Part shown: piece after piece, positions 27,286 to 36,699 of the stretch
Layout of the letters: each line of letters opens with the position of its first letter
Position numbering within the stretch: the stretch's first letter is position 1
Virus record (IMG/VR): IMGVR_UViG_3300033145_001746
Span: 32,286 to 96,285 of that record
Direction: 5' to 3' (one strand)
Origin: a virus
Length of the DNA stretch: 64,000 nt
The notes under the pieces: generated by a model
Seen by the model: the letters and a program-made list of their open reading frames with translations, nothing else
Databases searched by the model: none
Told to the model about the DNA's origin: nothing
Translations under genes and position numbers: made by a program

Positions 27286-27846
27286 CTATATTAATGATAT
27301 AATTTTAATAATTTCGACTTGTCTTTTTGGTGGCAATAATTTGAAAAAAGGCCAATCATAAAGAAACTTATCATTTTTACTACTATTACACAGCCTACAA
27401 ACTGGTACTAAATTTCTTTTATTATGTTGCCCACCCTTACTTAATGGTAGAATGTGATCCACTGATCTATTTATCTTTGTTAGTGGAACTCCACAATAAA
27501 TACACCTCCAATCACATAACTCCATTATATCTTTCCATTCTGCTGTGGAAATCTCGGAACTTCCTATAATTTTTAATCTTCTGGCACGACTATTAGTCGA
27601 TATATTTGGATTTTTTAAGTAGTATTGCCGCTTTTTCCTAGCAAGTTGTTTTTTATTATTTATATTATACTGTCTGTTTTTTTCAGCAATTTGCTCTTTA
27701 TGTCCTAAATAATACTGCTTTCCATATTCAGATATCTTTTCTTTATTATCTTCTCTATATTGTGTTTTATACTTAAATATCTTTTCTTTATTATTTTCTC
27801 CATATTGCTTTTTGTATTCAGCAATTTGTTTTTTAGTCTGAACCAC
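27286..27846 (-). CDS. HNH endonuclease with N-terminal repeats
   Basis: The N-terminal 85 residues are about five imperfect repeats of the form QY..NNKEKI..YK, a charged, probably helical DNA-contact array found in some phage HNH enzymes. The C-terminal HNH domain has CIYCG, VDHILPLSKGG, NLVPVCRLCNSSK. The start is a GTG immediately after the upstream stop, without an obvious ribosome site, so translation probably depends on coupling. It is inserted just upstream of the SSB gene and is probably a free-standing homing endonuclease. Confidence 0.85.
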   Translation of the reverse strand: MVQTKKQIAEYKKQYGENNKEKIFKYKTQYREDNKEKISEYGKQYYLGHKEQIAEKNRQYNINNKKQLARKKRQYYLKNPNISTNSRARRLKIIGSSEISTAEWKDIMELCDWRCIYCGVPLTKINRSVDHILPLSKGGQHNKRNLVPVCRLCNSSKNDKFLYDWPFFKLLPPKRQVEIIKIISLI

Positions 27847-28158
27847 TTAACGCGGTCTATACATTAAATTTTTAATGTGATCTATATTATTTATCGGTAT
27901 CATTACCGAACAAACTTCGTTTGTAGCTATCAAATTATCGAGAGCTTTGGTTCTGGGGAAAATATGGGTCAGGTTACAGATCCAAAAGCCTGTTAAGTCA
28001 AGCATCCCCGTTGCTGGCGAGCGACCTATATCTACTTTTTTCATAACAATGAAAAAACGCTCTTCTCCCTTAGCCGTTAGCTTTTTCATGGCTATAGCAT
28101 AGAACGGGGGTTTCTGCTCTATACCGACATGTATATCCATATTAAAATTTTCTACCAT
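27847..28158 (-). CDS. Small hypothetical protein (103 aa)
   Basis: This short protein has beta-rich sequence (PPFYAIAMKKL, RFFIVMKKVDIG) and a helical C-terminus. No family was recognised. It overlaps the upstream gene by 7 nt and abuts the mobile HNH gene. It is part of the recombination gene cluster. Confidence 0.45.
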   Translation of the reverse strand: MVENFNMDIHVGIEQKPPFYAIAMKKLTAKGEERFFIVMKKVDIGRSPATGMLDLTGFWICNLTHIFPRTKALDNLIATNEVCSVMIPINNIDHIKNLMYRPR

Positions 28159-28676
28159 TTTCGTTCACCATAAGTTTTTTCATCATCGGAACTTCCAGCA
28201 GTTTGTGAAAAACCAGATGCTCTTTGATGTTTATACTCTCCTCTAAGACGTTCTTTCATATATTGATGTGCTTTTAAAAACCAATCGTGCCGATGATCAA
28301 AATTCTTTTTTACGACATAAGCTTCATTATATCTGTTTTCAGCATCAATGAAGTCTTGATGGCTTTCTGAATACGCCTCTCTATCACGTACAGTTGTGTA
28401 GCCCTGATCTCTGGCAGCTAGAAATAATCTTTGCTTGATTGTATTTCTACTTAACTTAGTTCTAGCCTCTAACAATGTTAAAGTAGATAAAATTTCACTA
28501 CACCTATCAGCTGCTCTAAGATATCTGGCCGCCAGTTTCTCTGCATTTGGAATATCCAAATTGGCATCTCTGGGCATAGAGTGTGCCAACTCAGTAAACT
28601 CCATTATATCAATTGATAATGGATTAAAATTATCCAGATCCAAGGCTTGTCTAAACGTCAGTGCTGCTTCGCTCAT
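28152..28676 (-). CDS. Hypothetical helical protein, possibly UvsY-like
   Basis: This 174-residue, almost wholly helical protein has a central charged pattern (KLAARYLRAADRCSEILSTL, then LSRNTIKQRLFLAARD) and a C-terminal FLKAHQYMKERLRG. Size, helical composition and position just upstream of SSB and RecA-like genes recall T4 UvsY, the mediator that loads UvsX on gp32-coated DNA. I see no decisive motif, so this is a suggestion only. Confidence 0.45.
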   Translation of the reverse strand: MSEAALTFRQALDLDNFNPLSIDIMEFTELAHSMPRDANLDIPNAEKLAARYLRAADRCSEILSTLTLLEARTKLSRNTIKQRLFLAARDQGYTTVRDREAYSESHQDFIDAENRYNEAYVVKKNFDHRHDWFLKAHQYMKERLRGEYKHQRASGFSQTAGSSDDEKTYGERKW

Positions 28677-28944
28677 CTTTCAAGCTCCTAACCCAACTTT
28701 CCATGCGCCTCAAACGCTGGTTGATCATAAGATTTTGCAAAAACAGAATGGCAGCCCAAGCCACTTCTTTACCAAGTGGCGGGCGAATTACTGTAATACA
28801 ACCCTCTAAATCAACATCAAACATATCGTGGAACATATTTTTACCAGAATATGTTCCATTCGTAAAACTTTTAACAAGTTGGTTATAATATTTAAATTCT
28901 TCTTTTGTTATCTCAACTTGCTTGAAATCTATAATTTGAAGCAT
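28651..28944 (-). CDS. Small hypothetical protein (97 aa)
   Basis: No family was recognised. Sequence features include an N-terminal beta-like part, a Phe/Met-rich middle (GKNMFHDMFDVDLEG) and a charged helical tail. It overlaps both neighbours (26 nt into the next gene, 1 nt with the previous), so translational coupling is likely. Confidence 0.45.
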   Translation of the reverse strand: MLQIIDFKQVEITKEEFKYYNQLVKSFTNGTYSGKNMFHDMFDVDLEGCITVIRPPLGKEVAWAAILFLQNLMINQRLRRMESWVRSLKDERSSTDV

Positions 28945-29558
28945 CAGTCGCTCCTGCGGAAAGATCCTTCGCCACCACCTTCCATGGCCCTTCTTTGTTT
29001 AGCCAATCGAGCCACACGCTCTCTTTCCAAGAGGGGGCTGGATGCTCCCTCACTAAAAACAGAATCAACAATCGGCATATCTTCCCCTTCAAAACTAGAG
29101 TCCGGGAAAATCTCTGAAGCTTCAGCCTGTAGCTGATCCACCATTTGATACTTATCCCTAACGGCATTCTCCATAATCTGCTCTCTTTCTCGATCAGAGA
29201 CGCCTTCTGGGACTTGTGGGGCCACGACGTTACCACCTTCTTGCTGCTGCATGGCTCTTTGCATCGTACTTGGAGGAGCCACCTTATGTTGTGATCTTGG
29301 AGGATTATGTACTACCGCCTTCGCCGTAATAGTGTCTCTAGCCAGAGCAAGGTCGTACTTAGCTACTATGGCTAAAGCTATTTTGTGAGCCGTATCTTCC
29401 CTCACCGGAGCCTCTGCCAAAATAGTTCTTCCAACATCCTCTATAAGGGCCATAGATTCTTCATCCATGATATTGCCACCACAATAAGGGCACTCATTGC
29501 GGGCCATGGCATGTTTGAATGTTGAAAGAATGTCGGCCCCACATGATACACACTGCAT
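28944..29558 (-). CDS. Hypothetical zinc-ribbon protein (204 aa)
   Basis: One N-terminal zinc ribbon (CVSCGAD at residues 3-9 with CPYCGGN about 18 residues later) is followed by a helical domain and a disordered, Gln/Pro- and Glu-rich second half. The C-terminus is basic and Gly-rich. Function is unknown. It lies at the front of the recombination cluster, downstream of the Vsr-like homing gene that follows dnaE. Confidence 0.5.
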   Translation of the reverse strand: MQCVSCGADILSTFKHAMARNECPYCGGNIMDEESMALIEDVGRTILAEAPVREDTAHKIALAIVAKYDLALARDTITAKAVVHNPPRSQHKVAPPSTMQRAMQQQEGGNVVAPQVPEGVSDREREQIMENAVRDKYQMVDQLQAEASEIFPDSSFEGEDMPIVDSVFSEGASSPLLERERVARLAKQRRAMEGGGEGSFRRSD

Positions 29559-29612
29559 ATTAAATTACCTCTCTACCTACTAATTTAGTTCCTATTAGTA
29601 GATTGTCAAGAA

Positions 29613-30536
29613 CTATTTTCCCCATTTGTAAATTATATTATATCCATCTCTTTCTAGGTCTTCAATTCTTGATAAAGTGTTATTATATAATTCTCCAAAA
29701 GATTTTTTATTTATAGGATTTATATCTTTTGGATCAAACATTTTTGGGTTGCCGTGCCAAAAATCTCCGAAATATTCGTATATAGTATTACTTTCTGGAT
29801 CATAGGCGTCCACTATATATCTATGATTATTACACTTTATCATAATTTCTCTATTTTCATATGGAATGCTCAGCTTATCTAACCATCTAGAACCAGAAAT
29901 AGAAACAGGAGATTTCGCACATTTCGGACATCCATGTTTTTCGCGCGAACTAATAATAGCAGACCACTCATATTTACAGTTTTTACACAACCACCAAACT
30001 TTTTTGTGACTTTTCGAGGTAAAATTATCTGGCCCCAATTCATTTTTATTATAATTCCATTCTGTGGCTATATGTGGCAACAGCGCTGCTAGTGAATTAA
30101 TTCTAGTCGCCACCTTGCCATTACATGCTGGGCAACCACTTCCGCTGTATCTGTGGATTATTCTAGTTTTCCACTTATAACTACACTTATTACATACCCA
30201 CCAAACCTTTTTATGGCTACCACACATTATTTCTTTTGGGCTTTCACTATTACGTTTATAGTCCCATTCACTGATAAGTTGTGGGTTTTTAAAAGCTAAA
30301 CAGTTATTATCATTAACTATTTTGCCGGCACACGAAGGGCAACCATTGCCATTAGCCCTGTTTAACACTTTTGCTTGCCATTCGTATTTACAGTTTTTAC
30401 ACAACCACCAGACTGATCTGCCACTTTTTGCGAACGTGTTAGATGGCTTATATTTTTTATTCTTGTTTGGGTGCCACTCTTTTGTTAGTTCTGGATAAAC
30501 TACTTCTAGACACCTATTTTTATTAGGAAATCTCAT
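29613..30536 (-). CDS. Free-standing homing endonuclease: zinc-ribbon repeats plus Vsr-like nuclease
   Basis: Three tandem treble-clef units (DUF4379 type, each WW.C..C.Y.W......R..GCP.C) fill the first two thirds. The C-terminal domain has the Vsr/EDxHD-like pattern YIVDAYDPESNTIYEYFGDF then WHGNP and ends DGYNIIYKWGK. I use ATG 30536 because GGAGG precedes it; an ATG at 30554 lies inside dnaE. Its relatives are at 48780 and 60299. It lies directly behind the intein-bearing dnaE gene. Confidence 0.85.
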   Translation of the reverse strand: MRFPNKNRCLEVVYPELTKEWHPNKNKKYKPSNTFAKSGRSVWWLCKNCKYEWQAKVLNRANGNGCPSCAGKIVNDNNCLAFKNPQLISEWDYKRNSESPKEIMCGSHKKVWWVCNKCSYKWKTRIIHRYSGSGCPACNGKVATRINSLAALLPHIATEWNYNKNELGPDNFTSKSHKKVWWLCKNCKYEWSAIISSREKHGCPKCAKSPVSISGSRWLDKLSIPYENREIMIKCNNHRYIVDAYDPESNTIYEYFGDFWHGNPKMFDPKDINPINKKSFGELYNNTLSRIEDLERDGYNIIYKWGK

Positions 30537-30543
30537 AGATAAT

Positions 30544-33500
30544 TTACCCTCCATAAACCTTTTCTAATTTTCTAAGCATTAAGGTCTTAACTCCATTAAA
30601 ATCGCTTACTTGGCAAGTTGCTCTCAATGGCCTGCCGATTCCAATTACTTTTTTGGCCATTTTGTATTGATCAGGCCACACAGTAAGTTCTGTTTCTGCC
30701 CCAGCAGTATCTTCAACCAAATATTTCATCATCATTTGACCAATATATTTACCGGTTTTTATCTTAAATTCTCTCAAGAAAGCCTTAGCGATTACCTCTA
30801 CAACCACCTGCTGTCTATCTGGAAGCATTCTGAGTCTAGATATTGCCGTAACATTATATCCTGTGAAGAATCCTGGAAACATATCATTTATAGATCCAGA
30901 GACAAGCTCTCCCAATACTTCTTGTTCATGTCTCAACATTTCCTGTTTCGACCATTCTTGTCCTGGTATACTGGCTGGGAAATCTTCAAGAGCCATTTCC
31001 TCAGACTGATACCCATCTTTTTTAAGGCTCTTTTTCAAAAAGACATTCATCTTGTCTCTTACTTTTTTACCCTCATCATGGACACCCTTGCGAGAAAGAT
31101 GAAAGGAATCAAAGCAGCCGGCCTTGGCCAGAACCTCTAGCTTCGTTTTATTAACGATTCTAGCATTAACTCTAAACAAAAAGTCTTTAAATGATGAGAA
31201 TGGCTGATTTTCTATCAACTGCTCAAGAGCTTTAACTCCCATGCCTTTAACGGCAGCTAGGCCCATTACAATAGTTTGCTCATCTAAGACTTCATAGCCA
31301 GCGCTACTTTTATTGATGTCTGGTGGAACAATCTTAATTCCCAAACGCCTACATTCCGCCTTGGCCATATTTATCTCATCTTCTCTATTGAGACCACCCT
31401 TAGAAGTTTTGACCTTCAAATAGGCTGCTAAGAAGGCTGCAGGGTAATAACACTTAAGATATGCTGTTATATACCCATTAATCGAATAGAACACCGCATG
31501 AGAGTTGGCAGACACCACTCCACCATCTAAAATATAATTGTGGTTTTTATCATCAATTTCCACATAATAAGTATCGTGTAAGCCCAAATTTTCAACAGTT
31601 TGTATAGTAGTATAATTTTCTTCAGCCTGTTTTCTATACAAAGTGGTTCTAGGATGCCAATCTTGCTCTCCGCTAAAAAACCGCTCTAATCTAATACGCT
31701 TGCGAGGTAAAAACATCATAGGTTTTTCATAAAAATATTCATATATCTTTTTAACATCATTTTTTGCTCTAAACCAAAGAGAATAAGAATTGCCACTCTT
31801 TAATACGCCTACATCAAATAATCCATGAATATTGCTATGTAAGTGATCTTTAATGATTTTTAGCATATTATAAGGACCCCTGAACCCCAAATTAACTCTA
31901 GGTCCCTTATAGTTGTGTACACACACACTTCCATCTCCATCAAAATATCCCAACAAAAAGTGTTTAAAAAGATGGTCAGGTATGTTGTGTAAATTAATAG
32001 GTTCAGTATTTTTATTTCTAGGTATCCCTAGTTTTTGTAAATTATGGGCCAACTCCATAGAGTTAACTGTCGCAATCATAGTTCTGGAATTATCTCTATA
32101 TCTGCTACGCAATTGCCAATTTTCAATACCCAAAAATTCATATAATTTTACCAAATGTTTGAAATCATGGGTAGATATTTCAACGCCAAGTTTTGTTTTA
32201 GATACAGAACCATCGGCAGCTATGAAACCAAACCAGTAGGCGGCAACTTCGTTATCAATTTTATCAAACATAAATTTCGGTTTTGTATAAGAATTATAAC
32301 TTTTTTGAACAGTTTTATATAAAGATCCATAGCCGTTTTTATTTTTAATCCAATCTACGTTATTAACTGGAACCTTTTTAATCGGCAATGCTTTGCTAAC
32401 TATCTCTGATAACTCTTTATATCCAAAAGGAGTTAAAAATTTATGATTAGGGGTAACATTAACGATTCCCCCATCTTCAAATACTATCTTCCATACCTCC
32501 ATTTTACGATCCGTTTTACCTATTTCTTTTATTTTCGTGACAATATTTTTTTCAGTATCTTTGTTTAAAGATAAAACCTCGTCCCCTTTTTTAAGCTGCC
32601 TTAACGACTTCCAACCAGACTCTGTTAGTAAAAAGTTCAATGATTTCAGGCACTTATTGAATCCATATCCTGAAAATTTCTCTACCACTTTATCCCACAC
32701 TTCTTTAGAAGCTTCGTAGTCAGTGCCATGTTTCTTCATCATTCCCTCGATGAAGTCAACTTCTAATTGTAGAGCTAGTTTTGGATCTTTACCTTTTAGT
32801 TTCGTAAGTTTACGCAGTCCGTCTGCTTTGTTGAGGTCCCATCCTGCTACATCTTTGGCAACATCCATAAGTTGCTCTTCCATAATACATAAACCATATG
32901 TATGTGCTACACTCCTCTTCAAACTAGGATGTAGATACTCCACTTTTTTAACGCCAAATCTACGATCGATATATTCTTGTCTTTCATGTTTAGATGACGG
33001 CCTACCAAGGGCATTTATGGCAGCAATATCCAAGATATTATTAGGACGAATTTTTTTACAAAGTGACACCATCATACTAGACTTTCCTAGTTGGAACACA
33101 CATTTTGTATGACCCTGTTGAATCATCTTATATGTTTCTTTATCATCAAGAGGAATATTCTCCATATGTTTAGGAGCATTTTTAATTCCTAATCTACGGA
33201 CATTTTTCAAAGCCTCATCGATAATATCTAAGGTAGAAATAGCTAAAAAGTCCATTTTAACCAAGCCGTTAGCTTCACAACGGTTTTTTTCATATTGTAC
33301 AGCTATTGTACCATTTTTATCAATGCGTAATGGCGCAAACTCAACAATGGGGACATCAGATACTACCATTCCTGCGGCGTGGGTAGAATACTCTTTTGGC
33401 ATTCCAATGATTCTAGTAGCGTGTTCTATAAGCTCTGGTGCCAACTCCGCAAATTCTCGCAATTTAGGCGACGCTTCAAGAGACTTCACAATAGATCTTT

Positions 33501-36372
33501 CATTTTCAGGGATAAGATTCTTAATAGTTTCTGCCACTCTAACCGAATTCTTGTATCTTTCATCATCTGTATTGCCCTTAATTAAATTGGGCAAAACGCT
33601 TCGCATAGATCTAATAAGATCTGGGATGACAGTCTTAGGTGTATATGTATTGATGTTCGATACTTGGGCACAATGAGCATGTCCATATTTGTTTCTAACA
33701 TATTCTTGAACAGCATCTCTACCCACGGAAGTGAAATCCGTATCAATATCTGGTAAATCTGTTTTATATGCGTTTTGAAACCTCTCGAATAAAAGGTTGT
33801 ATTCAATTGGGTCTACGCCATGAATACCTAATAAATATGCGACCATGCAGCCCCCTACACTATTATGTGCCGCAAAATTTTGAGTAATATAAGAGTGGTC
33901 TTCATTTACTTTAATATCATAAACTTTATCGTGCCCTGCAACTTCAGTTATTTGCTTAACTTTAGTAAAATATCCATTATCTTGTGTGAACCTCGCTGTT
34001 TTGTTGGTTTCTAGTCCAGTAAAATGCAGTGCATAGGATTTTTGATGATTTACTATTTTGCCATTATATAAACTAGTCTTGGGTTGAGTTATGACAACAG
34101 ACGAAGGAATTTTCAGATATAAGAGTGCTTCTTTGATCTCTAATACCAATGCTAAACTAACTGTTCTGATAATTTCTACACCTTGTTTAGTAGTATGTCC
34201 ATCAGCATGTTTATAGCCCAGCATAAGGGCTAGTAAATTTTCTTTGCTCAGATTTCTAAAATTACACAAGTGTTTCGTAAACGAACTGTTTTGATAATTT
34301 TTAAATATACTTTTAAACAAGTTAACCAATATTTTATCAAATATTTGGATTTGGACAGCATTTTCTTTTTTATTGTAGACCTCACTTTTAAAGCCTAGAT
34401 TTGAAAAGTATGATGTTATCCTTTTAATGCCATAAATATCTTTTTTATGTAAAGAAAAACCTATATAGTAAGAATTTCCATGTTCTGAAATAAAACCGTC
34501 TCCAATCCATCTCCCTAAAACATAAAACCAATCTTTATCTTGAAGAATAAATCTTTCATATGTGCGTTTTTCTACATTTTTTCGGTTTTTCCAATCGTCA
34601 AAGGAAACTTCTCCTAAATAAGTAACTATTTTTTCAATAGAGTGCGGCGACGCTTTAGTTTTCCCATTTTTTATGTTGCTAACAGTTTTAATTTGAAGCC
34701 CAGTATGTTGCGAAACCTGTATAATAGAATACTTATTTGATAATTTTATATTTTTAGAAATATTAGTATTAGAAACTTTATATCTTATTCTACTATTTTG
34801 TGTAAAATCGGCTAAATCGATAGGAGCCGTTGGCCTTATTTCTCTGGTTGGCCAAGGCATAAAAAGCAAGTTTCCTAATTTTAACTCATCTGCGCGAATC
34901 CATTCGGGATCCTCATTAACATTGCGTGTACCAAATAACTCATGATTTTTAGTAAAAACAAGGTCATTGAACTGAAAATCTGTTTTAACACGCAGCAAAT
35001 GTTCTTCTGGCAAACAATTATATTCAAATGTGTTGGAAACACTAGATATTCTTCCAGTATGTGTGTAGACCTCGTCACCAATATTAATTTTATCTATGTT
35101 TACAAACCCGTTTGAAGTTAAAATCTTTGTTTCTTTAATCGTACAGCCACGACCCACGCCAACCAAAATGCCATGTTCTTTAGCCCATTTAATAAAATCT
35201 GCCGTAACCAACATATAAGAAGAGAAATTGTTTCCTTCAAGGATCTTCAATTCCTTTTTAACTCGTTCCCACCTCTCCTTTTTTTTGTCTGGCTCCATAT
35301 GGCTAAACTTTTCCTTAAAGCCTTGTATCACTTTATAGCGCATGTACTTCATATCTAAAGACATTTTCTCTGGCATCTTTACAGTTTTACACCATTTTAT
35401 AAATACATCTGCATCTGGTTCTTCGCGAGGATTAAATATTGGTAAGTGATTACCAATAGTCTCCATGTAATCAGGTGGATCACATTGGTTGGAAATGTCG
35501 ACAGTACTACGTAATGCTAGGTCAGCAACGGTAGACCCGTGATGTTTTTCTATAAACCTATATACTTCATCCCCGCCTTTAAAATAGAACTCATCTGATC
35601 TATCTATTCTATAGCCATATCTTTCAGGATCATCAACACGCTTTTTAGCATTTATAGCCATAAGAATATCATGAGTCTTGTCCCATTTACTTGTCATGTA
35701 GTGAGTATCTACTCCAACTACGATTGAAATGCCTAGTTTCTGACCAAGATTTATGAGCTGTTTGTTGAGAAAAACTTGATCTATATAATCATCTTTCAAC
35801 GCATGTGGTTGGATTTCCATATAAAATCTATCACCAAAGATTTTCTGTAATCTCTGAGCAATTTCAGTGGCTCTATCATAATCTCCATTATAGATTGGCT
35901 CAGCTAATATGCCACCACTACATGCGGTAGTAACAATTAAACCTTCTGAATATTTCTCTAATACATCCCAACTTATTCTTGGGAAAACTCTTCCCATGCT
36001 GACCACATGATGTTGAAACCCTATATAATTTAATTTAAGCAGGTTTTTATAGCCCACTTCGTTTTGGGCCAAGACAATCATATGCTTTCTTTTTTCGGTT
36101 TTCTTTCTCTTTATTTTAGCATTTGGATCTATTGGCAAGTAATCATACGAATGTACAAAATATATTTCGCACCCTGGAATAAATTTCACTCCAGTTCTTT
36201 TATATGCCTTAAAAGCATCATAATGGCAGGCAAGTGTGCCGTGATCTGTAATAGCCAAAGATTTTTGACCCATTTCTTTAGCGGCATTAAACAAATCGTC
36301 TACATCTGCCAAGGAATCGAGCATCGACCCAAGATTTGAGTGACAATGAATATTAACAAATTCTCTAAACAT
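30544..36372 (-). CDS. dnaE: DNA polymerase III alpha subunit precursor with two inteins
   Basis: This is the replicative polymerase. The precursor has 1942 residues; exteins sum to about 1131, close to bacterial DnaE (1160). It has an N-terminal PHP domain (NIHCHSN, ITDHGTLACHYD, PGCEIY), catalytic Asp motif LPDIDTDF after intein 1, fingers region, GYGFNK|SHAVFYS around the second intein site, and a C-terminal OB-like part. Intein positions are residues 410-837 and 1241-1623, both in highly conserved polymerase motifs (GRG|S and FNK|SHA). No sliding clamp, clamp loader or replicative helicase is in this window. Function requires both inteins to splice. Confidence 0.95.
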   Translation of the reverse strand: MFREFVNIHCHSNLGSMLDSLADVDDLFNAAKEMGQKSLAITDHGTLACHYDAFKAYKRTGVKFIPGCEIYFVHSYDYLPIDPNAKIKRKKTEKRKHMIVLAQNEVGYKNLLKLNYIGFQHHVVSMGRVFPRISWDVLEKYSEGLIVTTACSGGILAEPIYNGDYDRATEIAQRLQKIFGDRFYMEIQPHALKDDYIDQVFLNKQLINLGQKLGISIVVGVDTHYMTSKWDKTHDILMAINAKKRVDDPERYGYRIDRSDEFYFKGGDEVYRFIEKHHGSTVADLALRSTVDISNQCDPPDYMETIGNHLPIFNPREEPDADVFIKWCKTVKMPEKMSLDMKYMRYKVIQGFKEKFSHMEPDKKKERWERVKKELKILEGNNFSSYMLVTADFIKWAKEHGILVGVGRGCTIKETKILTSNGFVNIDKINIGDEVYTHTGRISSVSNTFEYNCLPEEHLLRVKTDFQFNDLVFTKNHELFGTRNVNEDPEWIRADELKLGNLLFMPWPTREIRPTAPIDLADFTQNSRIRYKVSNTNISKNIKLSNKYSIIQVSQHTGLQIKTVSNIKNGKTKASPHSIEKIVTYLGEVSFDDWKNRKNVEKRTYERFILQDKDWFYVLGRWIGDGFISEHGNSYYIGFSLHKKDIYGIKRITSYFSNLGFKSEVYNKKENAVQIQIFDKILVNLFKSIFKNYQNSSFTKHLCNFRNLSKENLLALMLGYKHADGHTTKQGVEIIRTVSLALVLEIKEALLYLKIPSSVVITQPKTSLYNGKIVNHQKSYALHFTGLETNKTARFTQDNGYFTKVKQITEVAGHDKVYDIKVNEDHSYITQNFAAHNSVGGCMVAYLLGIHGVDPIEYNLLFERFQNAYKTDLPDIDTDFTSVGRDAVQEYVRNKYGHAHCAQVSNINTYTPKTVIPDLIRSMRSVLPNLIKGNTDDERYKNSVRVAETIKNLIPENERSIVKSLEASPKLREFAELAPELIEHATRIIGMPKEYSTHAAGMVVSDVPIVEFAPLRIDKNGTIAVQYEKNRCEANGLVKMDFLAISTLDIIDEALKNVRRLGIKNAPKHMENIPLDDKETYKMIQQGHTKCVFQLGKSSMMVSLCKKIRPNNILDIAAINALGRPSSKHERQEYIDRRFGVKKVEYLHPSLKRSVAHTYGLCIMEEQLMDVAKDVAGWDLNKADGLRKLTKLKGKDPKLALQLEVDFIEGMMKKHGTDYEASKEVWDKVVEKFSGYGFNKCLKSLNFLLTESGWKSLRQLKKGDEVLSLNKDTEKNIVTKIKEIGKTDRKMEVWKIVFEDGGIVNVTPNHKFLTPFGYKELSEIVSKALPIKKVPVNNVDWIKNKNGYGSLYKTVQKSYNSYTKPKFMFDKIDNEVAAYWFGFIAADGSVSKTKLGVEISTHDFKHLVKLYEFLGIENWQLRSRYRDNSRTMIATVNSMELAHNLQKLGIPRNKNTEPINLHNIPDHLFKHFLLGYFDGDGSVCVHNYKGPRVNLGFRGPYNMLKIIKDHLHSNIHGLFDVGVLKSGNSYSLWFRAKNDVKKIYEYFYEKPMMFLPRKRIRLERFFSGEQDWHPRTTLYRKQAEENYTTIQTVENLGLHDTYYVEIDDKNHNYILDGGVVSANSHAVFYSINGYITAYLKCYYPAAFLAAYLKVKTSKGGLNREDEINMAKAECRRLGIKIVPPDINKSSAGYEVLDEQTIVMGLAAVKGMGVKALEQLIENQPFSSFKDFLFRVNARIVNKTKLEVLAKAGCFDSFHLSRKGVHDEGKKVRDKMNVFLKKSLKKDGYQSEEMALEDFPASIPGQEWSKQEMLRHEQEVLGELVSGSINDMFPGFFTGYNVTAISRLRMLPDRQQVVVEVIAKAFLREFKIKTGKYIGQMMMKYLVEDTAGAETELTVWPDQYKMAKKVIGIGRPLRATCQVSDFNGVKTLMLRKLEKVYGG
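31504..32652 (-). mobile_element. DnaE intein 2 (383 aa, LAGLIDADG)
   Basis: It begins with Cys (CLKSLNFLLTESGW) after GYGFNK and ends DGGVVSAN before Ser of SHAVFYS. The penultimate residue is Ala rather than the usual His, though the terminal Asn is kept. Endonuclease motifs are WFGFIAADGSVS and LLGYFDGDGSVC. The site is four residues downstream of the split-intein site of cyanobacterial DnaE (before CFNK), so it is a distinct insertion point in the same motif. Confidence 0.92.
33862..35145 (-). mobile_element. DnaE intein 1 (428 aa, LAGLIDADG)
   Basis: It starts with Cys (CTIKETKILTSNG) after VGVGRG and ends NFAAHN before Ser of SVGGCMVAYL. Removing it restores the universal DnaE motif GRGS. 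Block B is FTKNHELFG. The endonuclease motifs read VLGRWIGDGFIS and ALMLGYKHADGHT; the second is somewhat degenerate. An HTH-like stretch (YSIIQVSQHTGLQIKTVSNI) precedes the first motif. Confidence 0.93.
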
Positions 36373-36693
36373 TTATTTCCTCTTATTCAGTTGCTCTACA
36401 TATTTGATAAGAGCCGTTTCAAACACAGCCAAAAACTGTGCTTTGTTAGGCTTTTTTAAGGCAAACCTGACTTCCTTTAACCTTTTTACTCCTGTTATAG
36501 CAAAGTCGGGATTCTCTATTTTAAGCAGGCAAGTCTTATTAAACGAAAAAGCTGGTTTGCCCATATGTGCTAGACATGCTATTATTTCGTTACCCAGTTT
36601 AACTGGTAGTCTATATACATATGCATTGTGTCCACAAGAACAATTTTTTGGAGATCTTTTAACGATTCCAAGCTTTTTTAACTTTTTATCCAT
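36373..36693 (-). CDS. Small hypothetical protein (106 aa)
   Basis: A basic protein with a CSCGH motif near the N-terminus and a helical C-terminus (FLAVFETALIKYVEQLNKRK). No family was recognised. Its stop abuts the dnaE start, so it may be translationally coupled to dnaE. Confidence 0.5.
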   Translation of the reverse strand: MDKKLKKLGIVKRSPKNCSCGHNAYVYRLPVKLGNEIIACLAHMGKPAFSFNKTCLLKIENPDFAITGVKRLKEVRFALKKPNKAQFLAVFETALIKYVEQLNKRK

Positions 36694-36699
36694 TTTGTA

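Noticed and set aside
31504-35145. DnaE inteins as a split (trans-splicing) pair as in cyanobacteria
   Set aside because: Both inteins lie inside one continuous reading frame with complete N- and C-terminal blocks and endonuclease domains, so they are cis-splicing.
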